A stretch of 12,774 bases of DNA from Candidatus Bathyarchaeota archaeon (GTDB lineage: Archaea; Thermoproteota; Bathyarchaeia; TCS64), in assembly GCA_026014515.1 (NCBI GenBank), contig JAOZIG010000189.1:1-12774 (forward strand). The letters run 5' to 3'. Position 1 is the first letter of the stretch, and every line of letters starts with the position of its first letter. The translations under genes were made by a program, and so were the position numbers. Shown one piece after another: positions 6,761-12,774 of the stretch. Under the pieces are notes generated by a model. It was not told where the DNA came from and searched no databases. It saw nothing but the letters and a program-made list of their open reading frames with translations.

Positions 6761-7699
6761 TTATTGGATGAAGAGAGCCAAGACGGCTTTCTCTGTATGC
6801 ATCCTGTTCTCGCCCTGATCAAACACGGCAGATTGTGGACCCTCAATGACACTATCGGTCATCTCTTCTCCACGGTAGCCTGGTAGACAGTGCATGAATA
6901 TCGCGTGCTTGTCAGCCATCGCAAGTGTCTCATCGTTTACCTGATACTTGGCGAATGCCTTCTTGCGCTCCTCGATATCCTTGTGTCCCATGCTGTGGAA
7001 AGTGTTGGCGTAGACGACGTCAGCGCCTGCGAAGGCTTCCTCTATGTCATCTGTGATAACCATCTGGGTTCCGTTGTCTGCTGCATGCTCATTGGCGAAC
7101 TTGGTGATCTTCTCGTTGGGTGCCCATCCCTTGGGTAGTGCAACGTACATGTCCATGCCCATTAAGCTGCTTCCAACCATGAGGCTCTGGCATACGTTCC
7201 ATGGGTCACCTACATAGGCTACTTTCAAGCCCTTGAGTTTGCCCTTGTGCTCTCGCATGGTTAGCATGTCTGCGAGTCCTTGACATGGGTGGGTTAGGTC
7301 TGTCAAGGCGTTGATAACTGGGCTATCCATATAGGCAGCGTATTCCTCAACAACATCCTGTCCAAAGGTCCTGATGACCAAACCATCACAGTAACGGTCT
7401 AGAATACGGGCAGTGTCCTTGATTGGCTCGCCACGTGCAAGCTGCATTGTTTGTGGTGTGCTGTAGAAGCTCTGCATGCCTAGGTGGGCGATGGCTGCTT
7501 GGAAGCTGAACCTTGTCCTTGTGCTGTTTTTCTCGAACACCATGGCGATGGTTCTGCCTGCGAGGTTCTCGTGGCGCTGCTTCATCATGCGCTGGCGTTT
7601 GAAGTCAGCTGAGACATCGAGAATGTATTTGATCTCTTCTGGTTTCCAGTCCATAAGAGTAAGATAGTCTTTGCCCTGGAAACGGTCTTTCATACTCAT
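6761..7699 (-). CDS. argF: ornithine carbamoyltransferase family enzyme (substrate uncertain)
   Basis: A 312-residue member of the aspartate/ornithine carbamoyltransferase family, normal length. The carbamoyl-phosphate site is intact: KNSTRTR (57-63), LARGEPIKDT (87-96), HPCQGLADMLT (137-147) and HCLP (270-273). ENR (297-299) near the C-terminus and SMG (236-238) are those of ornithine-type enzymes, which make citrulline and phosphate from ornithine and carbamoyl phosphate. However the usual DVWVSMG loop reads NTFHSMG, so the conserved Asp is Asn232; GDxNNV reads GDPWNV; and HCLPAHRG reads HCLPGYRG. The start ATG at 7699 is chosen because a TATA-like element at 7731-7740 would place the transcript start near 7709, downstream of the alternative GTG at 7720. 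No other arginine or carbamoyl-phosphate gene is in the window, so context does not say whether it acts in synthesis or breakdown. Confidence 0.88.
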   Translation of the reverse strand: MSMKDRFQGKDYLTLMDWKPEEIKYILDVSADFKRQRMMKQRHENLAGRTIAMVFEKNSTRTRFSFQAAIAHLGMQSFYSTPQTMQLARGEPIKDTARILDRYCDGLVIRTFGQDVVEEYAAYMDSPVINALTDLTHPCQGLADMLTMREHKGKLKGLKVAYVGDPWNVCQSLMVGSSLMGMDMYVALPKGWAPNEKITKFANEHAADNGTQMVITDDIEEAFAGADVVYANTFHSMGHKDIEERKKAFAKYQVNDETLAMADKHAIFMHCLPGYRGEEMTDSVIEGPQSAVFDQGENRMHTEKAVLALFIQ

Positions 7700-7730
7700 T
7701 TCGGTCCCTGATATAGACACTGATTAAGGG

Positions 7731-7740
7731 TTTAATATTA
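7731..7740 (-). promoter_or_regulatory. TATA-like element for the carbamoyltransferase
   Basis: The minus strand reads TAATATTAAA, centred about 36 nt before the ATG at 7699. It is too close to the GTG at 7720 for that codon to be in the transcript, so it decides the start. Confidence 0.5.
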
Positions 7741-7760
7741 TCGGCTGATTCGCTTGGAAC

Positions 7761-7798
7761 AAAAAACGGGATAAGTGTCCCAGAAACGGCAAAAAACG
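7761..7798 (-). terminator. paired T6 tracts after the ferritin-like gene
   Basis: Downstream of the TAA of the ferritin-like gene the minus strand has two CGTTTTTT units, at 7791-7798 and 7761-7768, about 22 nt apart. Each could terminate archaeal RNA polymerase; together they form a tandem terminator or a small direct repeat. Confidence 0.5.
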
Positions 7799-8326
7799 TT
7801 AAGAGTTCATCTGTTTTTCCTTGAACTCTTTGGCTTTCTTGTAGCGTTCTTCTAGGAACTCTTCTCCTCTGAATAATGCTACCATATCGTTACTAGCGAG
7901 TCTGAGGTAGGGGTTGCTTGATAGGTCTTTGATGGCTTTGTGGTGGCGTTTCTCGTCGTCTCTCCACAGCTGTAGTAAGCCTTTTAGTCCCTTGTTCTCG
8001 TCTACCCACGCCTTGCCTAGTATCTTATTAGCGTTGTCAAGTGCCTGTTTTTCTAATGCTAAGTGTTTTTCCAGGGTCTCGGCAAGGGGTTTCTTGTCTT
8101 CTATGAATACTTCTTCGCCTTCAATGATCTCTATGGCTGCTTCAAGTATGTTGATGTGACGTTGACTGTCCAGTCTGAACATCTGCATGACCCGTTTCAT
8201 AGCTTTGTTATCCGAGTCTCTCTCATGTTTCTCGTATAATCCAATTAGTTCCCCTTCAACCTTGAGTTGGGCTCGCAACATCTCTACGGCTTCTTTTTTG
8301 GATTCTTTATCTCTGTCTGCTATCAT
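7799..8326 (-). CDS. ferritin-like domain protein
   Basis: A 175-residue, highly charged, helical cytoplasmic protein with the layout of a ferritin-like four-helix bundle. Helix 1 has EGELIGLYEKH (24-34), helix 2 DSQRHINILE (53-62), helix 3 EKHLALEKQALD (86-97) and helix 4 DDEKRHHKAI (123-132). In rubrerythrin-type diiron proteins helices 2 and 4 each supply an ExxH pair. Here helix 4 keeps it (E125/H128) but helix 2 has Ser54 where the Glu is expected, with H57 retained and D53 adjacent. A metal-binding, oxygen or peroxide defence, or storage role is plausible, but the site may be incomplete or use D53. The C-terminal tail (about 150-175) is a charged helix outside the bundle. The ATG at 8326 lies about 25 nt from a TATA-like element, suggesting a leaderless, single-gene transcript. 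Confidence 0.75.
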   Translation of the reverse strand: MIADRDKESKKEAVEMLRAQLKVEGELIGLYEKHERDSDNKAMKRVMQMFRLDSQRHINILEAAIEIIEGEEVFIEDKKPLAETLEKHLALEKQALDNANKILGKAWVDENKGLKGLLQLWRDDEKRHHKAIKDLSSNPYLRLASNDMVALFRGEEFLEERYKKAKEFKEKQMNS

Positions 8327-8345
8327 GGATAATTGTGGGGAATGA

Positions 8346-8356
8346 GTTTATTTCAA
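8346..8356 (-). promoter_or_regulatory. TATA-like element for the ferritin-like gene
   Basis: The minus strand reads TTGAAATAAAC, centred about 25 nt before the ATG at 8326, within the 47-bp gap after the hydrolase gene. Confidence 0.4.
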
Positions 8357-8373
8357 GGTAACCTAAAAGGGGA

Positions 8374-9252
8374 TTACCTGTGGGCATCAAGGAATGTGTT
8401 GATGACCCTGAGTATTGGACCCGGTTCCCATGAGTAACAGCCCAGATTATGTCCATACATTGGCATATAGACATGATGAACATCCTTGATACGCTCCAAC
8501 GCGTACTCTACCTCGTCATCTGCTAGAATACCGCCCTTATCCATGTTCGCCTGAATCAATAACACTGGGCACTGGATGTCTCGGATAAGTTCTGAGTCAT
8601 ATCCTGTGGCTACCTCATTAAACACCGCGTCATCTTCTCCACCATTTGCCCATGGGTAGAGTACCTTTGGGTCTAGGTTTCTGAGATAAAGCGCCTTGTT
8701 GAGTACCGCGATATAATCTAGTCCGTCGCCATAGGTTCCGGGTTCACGCCACGGGATATTGATGGGCATATCAGCCACTTCCTGAACAAACTGGTTCAAT
8801 GGTACCTGTTTGTTTGCGAGTTTCTCCCACCCACTCCAGAAAGTATGATAATCTGTCATCACCTTGCGTACCTTCTCAAGCTTGATATTGGCATCGCCAA
8901 AGACCAATGTCTTTACAAGGTCGGGGCGTTTGGCTGCTACCATCAATGAGACCATTGCACCGAGAGCCGTACCATAGATTGTGGTTTTTTCACCTATTAC
9001 ATCCTCAATGAAACCTATGGTATCGTTGATGTGGTCAAGGTATCTGTAGGGGGGTGTATGGCTTGACGCTCCGTGTCCCCTGAAGTCCAATGCGTAGACA
9101 TGGTATCGCTGGGTTAGCCATGGCATTAATGGTTGGAAGAACTGCCAGCGGTCAGTTAATCCGTGAAGAAATAGTATTGGTGGACCTGCATCTGGTCCCT
9201 CAGCGTAATTAAGCCTCAAGGAGGTTTTTTGGTAGGTTTTCTCGGTGAGCAT
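8374..9252 (-). CDS. alpha/beta hydrolase-fold protein lacking the nucleophilic serine
   Basis: A 292-residue cytoplasmic protein with a complete alpha/beta hydrolase fold. It has the oxyanion-loop motif FLHGLTDRW (28-36), the DFRGHGAS strand (56-63), the nucleophile elbow YGTALGAM (93-100), a helical cap region (about 125-205), the acid strand LLIQANMDKGG (231-241, Asp238) and the histidine loop MYGHNLG (265-271, His268). The elbow should read GxSxG, but position 96 is Ala, encoded by GCT, so the catalytic serine is missing while the Asp and His partners remain. It may be a non-hydrolytic binding protein, a pseudoenzyme, or use another mechanism. The ATG at 9252 sits about 27 nt from a TATA-like element. 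Its promoter overlaps the end of the upstream MFS gene region, so it need not be co-expressed with it. Confidence 0.88.
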   Translation of the reverse strand: MLTEKTYQKTSLRLNYAEGPDAGPPILFLHGLTDRWQFFQPLMPWLTQRYHVYALDFRGHGASSHTPPYRYLDHINDTIGFIEDVIGEKTTIYGTALGAMVSLMVAAKRPDLVKTLVFGDANIKLEKVRKVMTDYHTFWSGWEKLANKQVPLNQFVQEVADMPINIPWREPGTYGDGLDYIAVLNKALYLRNLDPKVLYPWANGGEDDAVFNEVATGYDSELIRDIQCPVLLIQANMDKGGILADDEVEYALERIKDVHHVYMPMYGHNLGCYSWEPGPILRVINTFLDAHR

Positions 9253-9275
9253 GCTGGTATTGGCGTACCGTGGTT

Positions 9276-9283
9276 TGATAAAA
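9276..9283 (-). promoter_or_regulatory. TATA-like element for the hydrolase-fold gene
   Basis: The minus strand reads TTTTATCA, centred about 27 nt before the ATG at 9252. It lies in the 32-bp gap immediately after the stop codon of MFS transporter 3. Confidence 0.45.
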
Positions 9284-9284
9284 G

Positions 9285-10508
9285 CTATTGCTCCCTATAC
9301 TCTGGCTCCTTCAAGAAGATCAGAGAAGCGATACCCCCCACAGTCATTAATGCCATAGCGATCTGGAATGGCGCCCGTATACCCATGTTCTGGTAGACTA
9401 AGCCACCAAGATAGTTACCACCACCATACAAGAGACTCCAACATATCTCAAGCAAGGCATGATACCTACCACGATGCTCCTTGGGACAGTAATCAGTGAA
9501 CAAGGCGGTCCAAGCAGGTTGACCCACAGCAGCCGACAAGGTAACAAATATCCTTGTTATCATCAAGGTTAGATAGCTACCGCTGCTGAGGAATAACAAG
9601 TACGTTATTGGCCATGACGCCATTGAGGCTTGTACGAATCTTACCCTGCCTTTCTCGTCGGATGGTGAGGCTACCAGTAGCATGGTTAGACTGTTGACTA
9701 GGGTTATTATGAAGCCCCACTGGGAGCCTGAGACATGAAGTGCGTCTGTTGCGTATGTGACGAAGTATGGGTCAGCGAAACCTAATGCTAGTGTGAACAC
9801 AAAGTCTAGGGATATGAAGGTGACTGCTTGTTTGTTTAGGCTCTGAATGGTTGCGTTGAAGTTGCGGAATAATTCCTTTACGCTGTCTGTTTCTATGGCT
9901 ACAGTTTCTTTTGCTTCGAGAGTTTCTTTGATGTATCTCTGCCTCATATACGCGGATAATGCGCCCATTGCGAAAATCGAGATATATCCCCAACGCATCG
10001 CGGTGCTCAAACCGTATCGGTCCATGATCAAACCGAATATCGATGGAGATAGCACACCAGTCAGGGTTGGACCAACCCTCCAGAGTGCGTAGCTCATTGA
10101 ACGATTTTCAGGAGTAGTTGAGTCACTAATCAGCGATGACATTGAAGGCTGACGTAGTCCAGTGAACAATGCCTCCAATATAGCGGCGATTACGAGGAAT
10201 CTGTAGTCTGGAGCGAACGCCCGGATTAGGGCTACACATGCCATCAGATAGGTCATTGTGTATGTGATCTGTTTCCTGCCTACCTTGTCTGTGAGATAAC
10301 CCCCTAGGAGAATTGGAATTATCTTTACTAATGCTGCTACACCCAGTATCTTACCAATCATGGCGTAGTTTCCACCGAGTTCAAGCACATATAGGGCATA
10401 GAATGGGCTAGTCATGTTCCCGGAGATAGACCAGAGCGCAGAACTCACTATCATTACTCCGAGGTTTCCGTGCATTGCGGACTTTATTTTCTCATATAGA
10501 TTCGACAT
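9285..10508 (-). CDS. MFS transporter 3
   Basis: A 12-helix major facilitator superfamily permease of about 407 residues, related to the two MFS genes further left. The first half carries GGYLTDKVGRKQ in loop 2-3 and RQPSMSSLISDSTTPENRS. The second half carries ASPSDEKGR in loop 8-9 and GQPAWTALFTDYCPKEHRGR. It lacks the Gly-rich insert seen in the other two. The central loop (about residues 195-225) is charged. The frame extends three codons upstream to a GTG, but the ATG at 10508 is preferred because GGGTGG lies 6 nt before it and can act as a ribosome binding site. Unlike most neighbours it seems to have a real 5' leader: candidate TATA elements lie about 60 and 125 nt upstream. Substrate unknown; the hydrolase-fold gene follows after 32 bp. 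Confidence 0.88.
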   Translation of the reverse strand: MSNLYEKIKSAMHGNLGVMIVSSALWSISGNMTSPFYALYVLELGGNYAMIGKILGVAALVKIIPILLGGYLTDKVGRKQITYTMTYLMACVALIRAFAPDYRFLVIAAILEALFTGLRQPSMSSLISDSTTPENRSMSYALWRVGPTLTGVLSPSIFGLIMDRYGLSTAMRWGYISIFAMGALSAYMRQRYIKETLEAKETVAIETDSVKELFRNFNATIQSLNKQAVTFISLDFVFTLALGFADPYFVTYATDALHVSGSQWGFIITLVNSLTMLLVASPSDEKGRVRFVQASMASWPITYLLFLSSGSYLTLMITRIFVTLSAAVGQPAWTALFTDYCPKEHRGRYHALLEICWSLLYGGGNYLGGLVYQNMGIRAPFQIAMALMTVGGIASLIFLKEPEYREQ

Positions 10509-10585
10509 AGAAGCCACCCGTTGGTTGCTGTTGGTCTCTGTTATGGGAACGTCTGGAGGCTGAGCTATAGAACTAGTAAACTCTG

Positions 10586-10628
10586 CTGATCAATCGTTCC
10601 ACGACCAGCCAAGTTAAACTGTGATCAG
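10586..10628. promoter_or_regulatory. inverted repeat and promoter region upstream of MFS transporter 3
   Basis: CTGATCA (10586-10592) and TGATCAG (10622-10628) form a perfect 7-bp inverted repeat with a 29-nt spacer. On the minus strand the right arm lies just downstream of the TATA-like TTTAAATA at 10630-10637, and the predicted transcript start (near 10605) falls between the arms. The placement would suit an operator; this is an inference from position. Confidence 0.3.
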
Positions 10629-10629
10629 T

Positions 10630-10637
10630 TATTTAAA
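10630..10637 (-). promoter_or_regulatory. TATA-like box, candidate promoter of MFS transporter 3
   Basis: The minus strand reads TTTAAATA, the best TATA match in the 153-bp gap. It implies a leader of almost 100 nt. A second AT-rich candidate (CTATAG, 10564-10569) would give a leader of about 30 nt. Confidence 0.4.
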
Positions 10638-10657
10638 GATAACTAAAACAAAATAGT
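10638..10657 (-). terminator. T-rich terminator after the aldolase
   Basis: A few bases after the aldolase TGA the minus strand reads TATTTTGTTTTAGTTATC, a T-rich tract suited to archaeal termination at the end of the PFK-aldolase operon. Confidence 0.45.
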
Positions 10658-10661
10658 GGAA

Positions 10662-11801
10662 TCAAAGCATCCGTCTAACATACGAAGCCATGCCACGAGT
10701 CTTTAACGCCTCAACAAACAGCAAAGCATCAGCGTAGATACGTGCATCAATAGCCTCAATGGTCTCAGGGCGCACAGCCTCAATCCGTTCATGAAATGGG
10801 CGCAACGCGCGTATAGCGTACTTACCGAATGTCTCCTCCTCAGATACACCATTTGTGCTATAGTTCTCAATTATCCACGAGTAAATGTCACTGTATAGTT
10901 TTGGCTCGTAGAGTTTGAATACGTCTAGTACGATGTTCTGCCAATAGGTTGCGATATTTCCCTTGATGATATCACCGTGAGGGAACATAGACTTGATGAA
11001 CTCCAGTGGTGTTCCTGTGACACCGTGCTGTGCGATCCTGACATCGCTGCCCATTTGTTTCAATGCCTCGACGATTGCTTTGGTCTGGTCTATGTCTATT
11101 GATACTTGTGTGGTTGCTTTACCATGTTCGTCGAAGACGTTACCATGTGTAGAACCATTTGCGATCGCTAGTACATCAGGATAAACCCCCGCATCATTCA
11201 ACGCTGTAATGAACACCGTTGCCTCTTCAGGGGATGTAACCACCATACCATTACTGTCCTTGACACCGATCTCCCCTACTTCAACCTCCAAACCATAGGT
11301 TTTACCAGTCATCAGCTCATCGATATACTGAGCTAGCTCGATTGTTGCATCGATGTTTGGTTTAAGACGATCATAAACAGTATCGCCATCGAAGTTGAAT
11401 AAATGTGATGCATCAACTGCGAAGGATGTGAATCCTGAATCGATCTGAGCCTTGATCATCTTCTTTATGTCTTCTATTTCTTCTCGTGTTCCTGTTTTTA
11501 CGGAGATGTGGTCCGCGTGAAGGCTCCAAGCATCAAATTCAACTTCAGCTGCTATCTGCTTCATACGTGACGCGAATTCATCAATGTTAATTCCTATGTA
11601 TCCATCATTGAGGTTGCACTCTGCTTTCGCTATCTCGATGATAACCGGTGAATCAGTGTCTTTCGCTGCCTTGAAGATACCTCTTGCCATACATGGTATG
11701 CGAATGTTACACGCGGGGATTATCAGTGGCTTATCTACTAGTGCCTTAAACATTATTGAGCCGGATATTGGCTCATATCGTGTTGTACTCATGGGTTTCA
11801 T
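10662..11801 (-). CDS. class II fructose-bisphosphate aldolase
   Basis: A 379-residue zinc-dependent class II aldolase, predicted to split fructose 1,6-bisphosphate into dihydroxyacetone phosphate and glyceraldehyde 3-phosphate. Landmarks: IPACNIRIP near the N-terminus (28-36), LHADH with catalytic D97 and zinc ligand H98, GLEVEVGEIG (170-179), NGSTHGN with H219, AQHGVTG with H259, and KGNI with N282. Two motifs deviate from the family: HGGSG is HGVTG, and the phosphate-binding NIDTD is NIATY. The C-terminal part (about 295-379) is longer than in the GatY-type enzymes. The ATG is 3 nt after the phosphofructokinase stop, and GGTGA in the last codons of that gene fits a ribosome binding site, so the two are co-transcribed and probably coupled. 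A second ATG three codons in (11792) is a possible start. Tagatose-bisphosphate or another ketose-bisphosphate is the main alternative substrate; the operon argues for fructose bisphosphate. Confidence 0.85.
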   Translation of the reverse strand: MKPMSTTRYEPISGSIMFKALVDKPLIIPACNIRIPCMARGIFKAAKDTDSPVIIEIAKAECNLNDGYIGINIDEFASRMKQIAAEVEFDAWSLHADHISVKTGTREEIEDIKKMIKAQIDSGFTSFAVDASHLFNFDGDTVYDRLKPNIDATIELAQYIDELMTGKTYGLEVEVGEIGVKDSNGMVVTSPEEATVFITALNDAGVYPDVLAIANGSTHGNVFDEHGKATTQVSIDIDQTKAIVEALKQMGSDVRIAQHGVTGTPLEFIKSMFPHGDIIKGNIATYWQNIVLDVFKLYEPKLYSDIYSWIIENYSTNGVSEEETFGKYAIRALRPFHERIEAVRPETIEAIDARIYADALLFVEALKTRGMASYVRRML

Positions 11802-11804
11802 CAG

Positions 11805-12774
11805 CTAGCTGCGTTCACCAGAGAACAACTGGAGCAGGTCATAGAACTGTGTCTCAAGTTTCCTGTTTACCCCAGTCGCTTTATCCAAAGTAACTGGTTC
11901 TATCTGGTTTCCCTTCAAAGCAACCATATAACCATATTTGCCCTCTGAGATCAACTCAACCGCCTTGACGCCGAGACGTGTTCCTAGTACTCTGTCAAAT
12001 ACAGTGGGTGAGCCACCACGCTGAATATGCCCAAGGATAACCGCCCTAGTAGGAACACCCATGCGTTCCTTGATCTCTTTCTCAAGATATTGCCCAATTC
12101 CACCTAGCTGTACGTGCCCAAAAGCATCAACTTCCTTGTTGCGTAACGCTAGATCGTCTTTCTCCTCTGGTTTGGCGCCTTCAGCGACAACAACTACTCC
12201 ATTGTCTTTCCCTGAGTCGAATCTTCGCTGCAATGTAGCGCATACGTCTTCAATGCTGAATGGTACTTCTGGCACCAAGGTGCAATCTGCCCCACCTGCG
12301 AGTCCACCGTAAGCTGCGATCCAGCCTGCGTGTCTTCCCATAACCTCAACGATCAATACTCTACTGTGACTTTCCGCTGTGCTTCTACACCTTTGAACCG
12401 CATCAACCACAACGTTTACCGCAGTATCAAAGCCTATACAGAAATCGGTAGCACTCAGATCATTGTCAATAGTCTTGGGGATACCGACAACCTTCACATC
12501 ATGTTTGTATAGCTCAGCAGCGACACCAAGAGTATCATCACCGCCAATAGCAACCAGTGCGTCTAGTTCTAGTTCTTTCATGTTTTGTTTGATGATCTCG
12601 ATACCGTTCTCCATCTTGATGGGGTTGGTTCTGCTGGATTTGAGCATGGTTCCTCCTTTTTCGAGGATTCCCTGTACTGATTCGAGTGTGAGTGGCTTTG
12701 CTTCTTTTTCCAGTAAGCCTTTCCAGCCGTGTCCTATTCCAGTTACAGTATATCCGAGGCTGATGGATTTCGTG
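11805..12774 (-). CDS. pfkA: 6-phosphofructokinase, probably pyrophosphate-dependent (5' end outside window)
   Basis: The frame stays open to the right edge, so 323 codons are visible and only about 20-25 N-terminal residues, including the first GGDxPGxN motif, are missing. Visible in order: the GHGWKGLLE loop (about 14-22), the KGGTMLKSSRTNP segment, IGGDDT, PKTIDNDL with catalytic Asp, the EVMGRHAGW substrate motif, PEVPFS, and GHIQRGGSP near the C-terminus. In this family GGDGT and PGTIDND mark ATP-dependent enzymes; Asp after GGD and Lys before TIDND mark pyrophosphate-dependent ones. Both pyrophosphate-type residues are present, so it should phosphorylate fructose 6-phosphate reversibly with pyrophosphate. 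The TAG is 3 nt before the aldolase ATG. The internal ATG at 12647 is not the start, because conserved family sequence continues upstream of it. The promoter lies outside the window. Confidence 0.92.
   Translation of the reverse strand, partial: TKSISLGYTVTGIGHGWKGLLEKEAKPLTLESVQGILEKGGTMLKSSRTNPIKMENGIEIIKQNMKELELDALVAIGGDDTLGVAAELYKHDVKVVGIPKTIDNDLSATDFCIGFDTAVNVVVDAVQRCRSTAESHSRVLIVEVMGRHAGWIAAYGGLAGGADCTLVPEVPFSIEDVCATLQRRFDSGKDNGVVVVAEGAKPEEKDDLALRNKEVDAFGHVQLGGIGQYLEKEIKERMGVPTRAVILGHIQRGGSPTVFDRVLGTRLGVKAVELISEGKYGYMVALKGNQIEPVTLDKATGVNRKLETQFYDLLQLFSGERS

Noticed and set aside
7700..7720. GTG start of the carbamoyltransferase at 7720
   Set aside because: It lies only about 15 nt from the centre of the TATA-like element and adds residues absent from the family; the ATG at 7699 is better placed.
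11805..12647. Phosphofructokinase start at the ATG at 12647
   Set aside because: Conserved family sequence (GHGWKGLLE, KGGT) continues in frame upstream to the window edge, so the gene is truncated by the window, not started there.
1..12774. CRISPR array, insertion sequence, integrase or attachment site next to the tRNA
   Set aside because: No regularly spaced repeats, no transposase or integrase frame, and no second copy of the tRNA 3' end were seen in the window.

Overview
The window reads as chromosomal DNA from an archaeon. The evidence: the tRNA-Thr gene ends in a U73-type discriminator with no encoded CCA, as in archaeal tRNA-Thr. Most genes have an AT-rich TATA-like element centred about 25-35 nt before the chosen start codon and little or no leader, and gene ends are followed by T-rich tracts rather than classical hairpins. 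The lineage cannot be fixed from this sequence. An uncultivated mesophilic or moderately thermophilic archaeon with a mixed archaeal/bacterial-type metabolism is my inference. No mobile element, CRISPR array, rRNA or phage gene was seen.

Layout, left to right. Positions 1-102 (+) are the last 33 codons of an M3-family oligopeptidase, converging on a tRNA-Thr(GGU) gene at 111-186 (-). An AT-rich gap of about 300 bp holds the tRNA promoter and the promoter of a small basic hypothetical gene (488-730, +). From there to the right edge every gene lies on the minus strand: endonuclease IV (nfo), a class III PLP aminotransferase, two MFS transporters, two adjoining secreted paralogues of unknown function, a carbamoyltransferase of the ornithine carbamoyltransferase family, a ferritin-like protein, an alpha/beta hydrolase-fold protein, a third MFS transporter, and a class II fructose-bisphosphate aldolase preceded by a phosphofructokinase that runs off the right edge.

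How genes relate. The phosphofructokinase and aldolase (3-nt gap) form an operon for consecutive glycolytic steps. The kinase carries the GGDDT/PKTIDND signature of pyrophosphate-dependent enzymes. The two secreted proteins share a domain core and abut without a gap, so they are probably co-transcribed and arose by duplication. The three MFS proteins belong to one broad subfamily and are the window's main transport capacity; their substrates are unknown. The aminotransferase and carbamoyltransferase could both touch ornithine/arginine-type amino acid metabolism, but they are not in one operon and the carbamoyltransferase substrate loop is non-canonical.

Most notable oddities: an alpha/beta hydrolase with alanine in place of the nucleophilic serine, a carbamoyltransferase with Asn in place of the usual ornithine-binding Asp, aldolase active-site motif changes, a ferritin-like protein lacking one expected ligand, and the tandem secreted paralogues.
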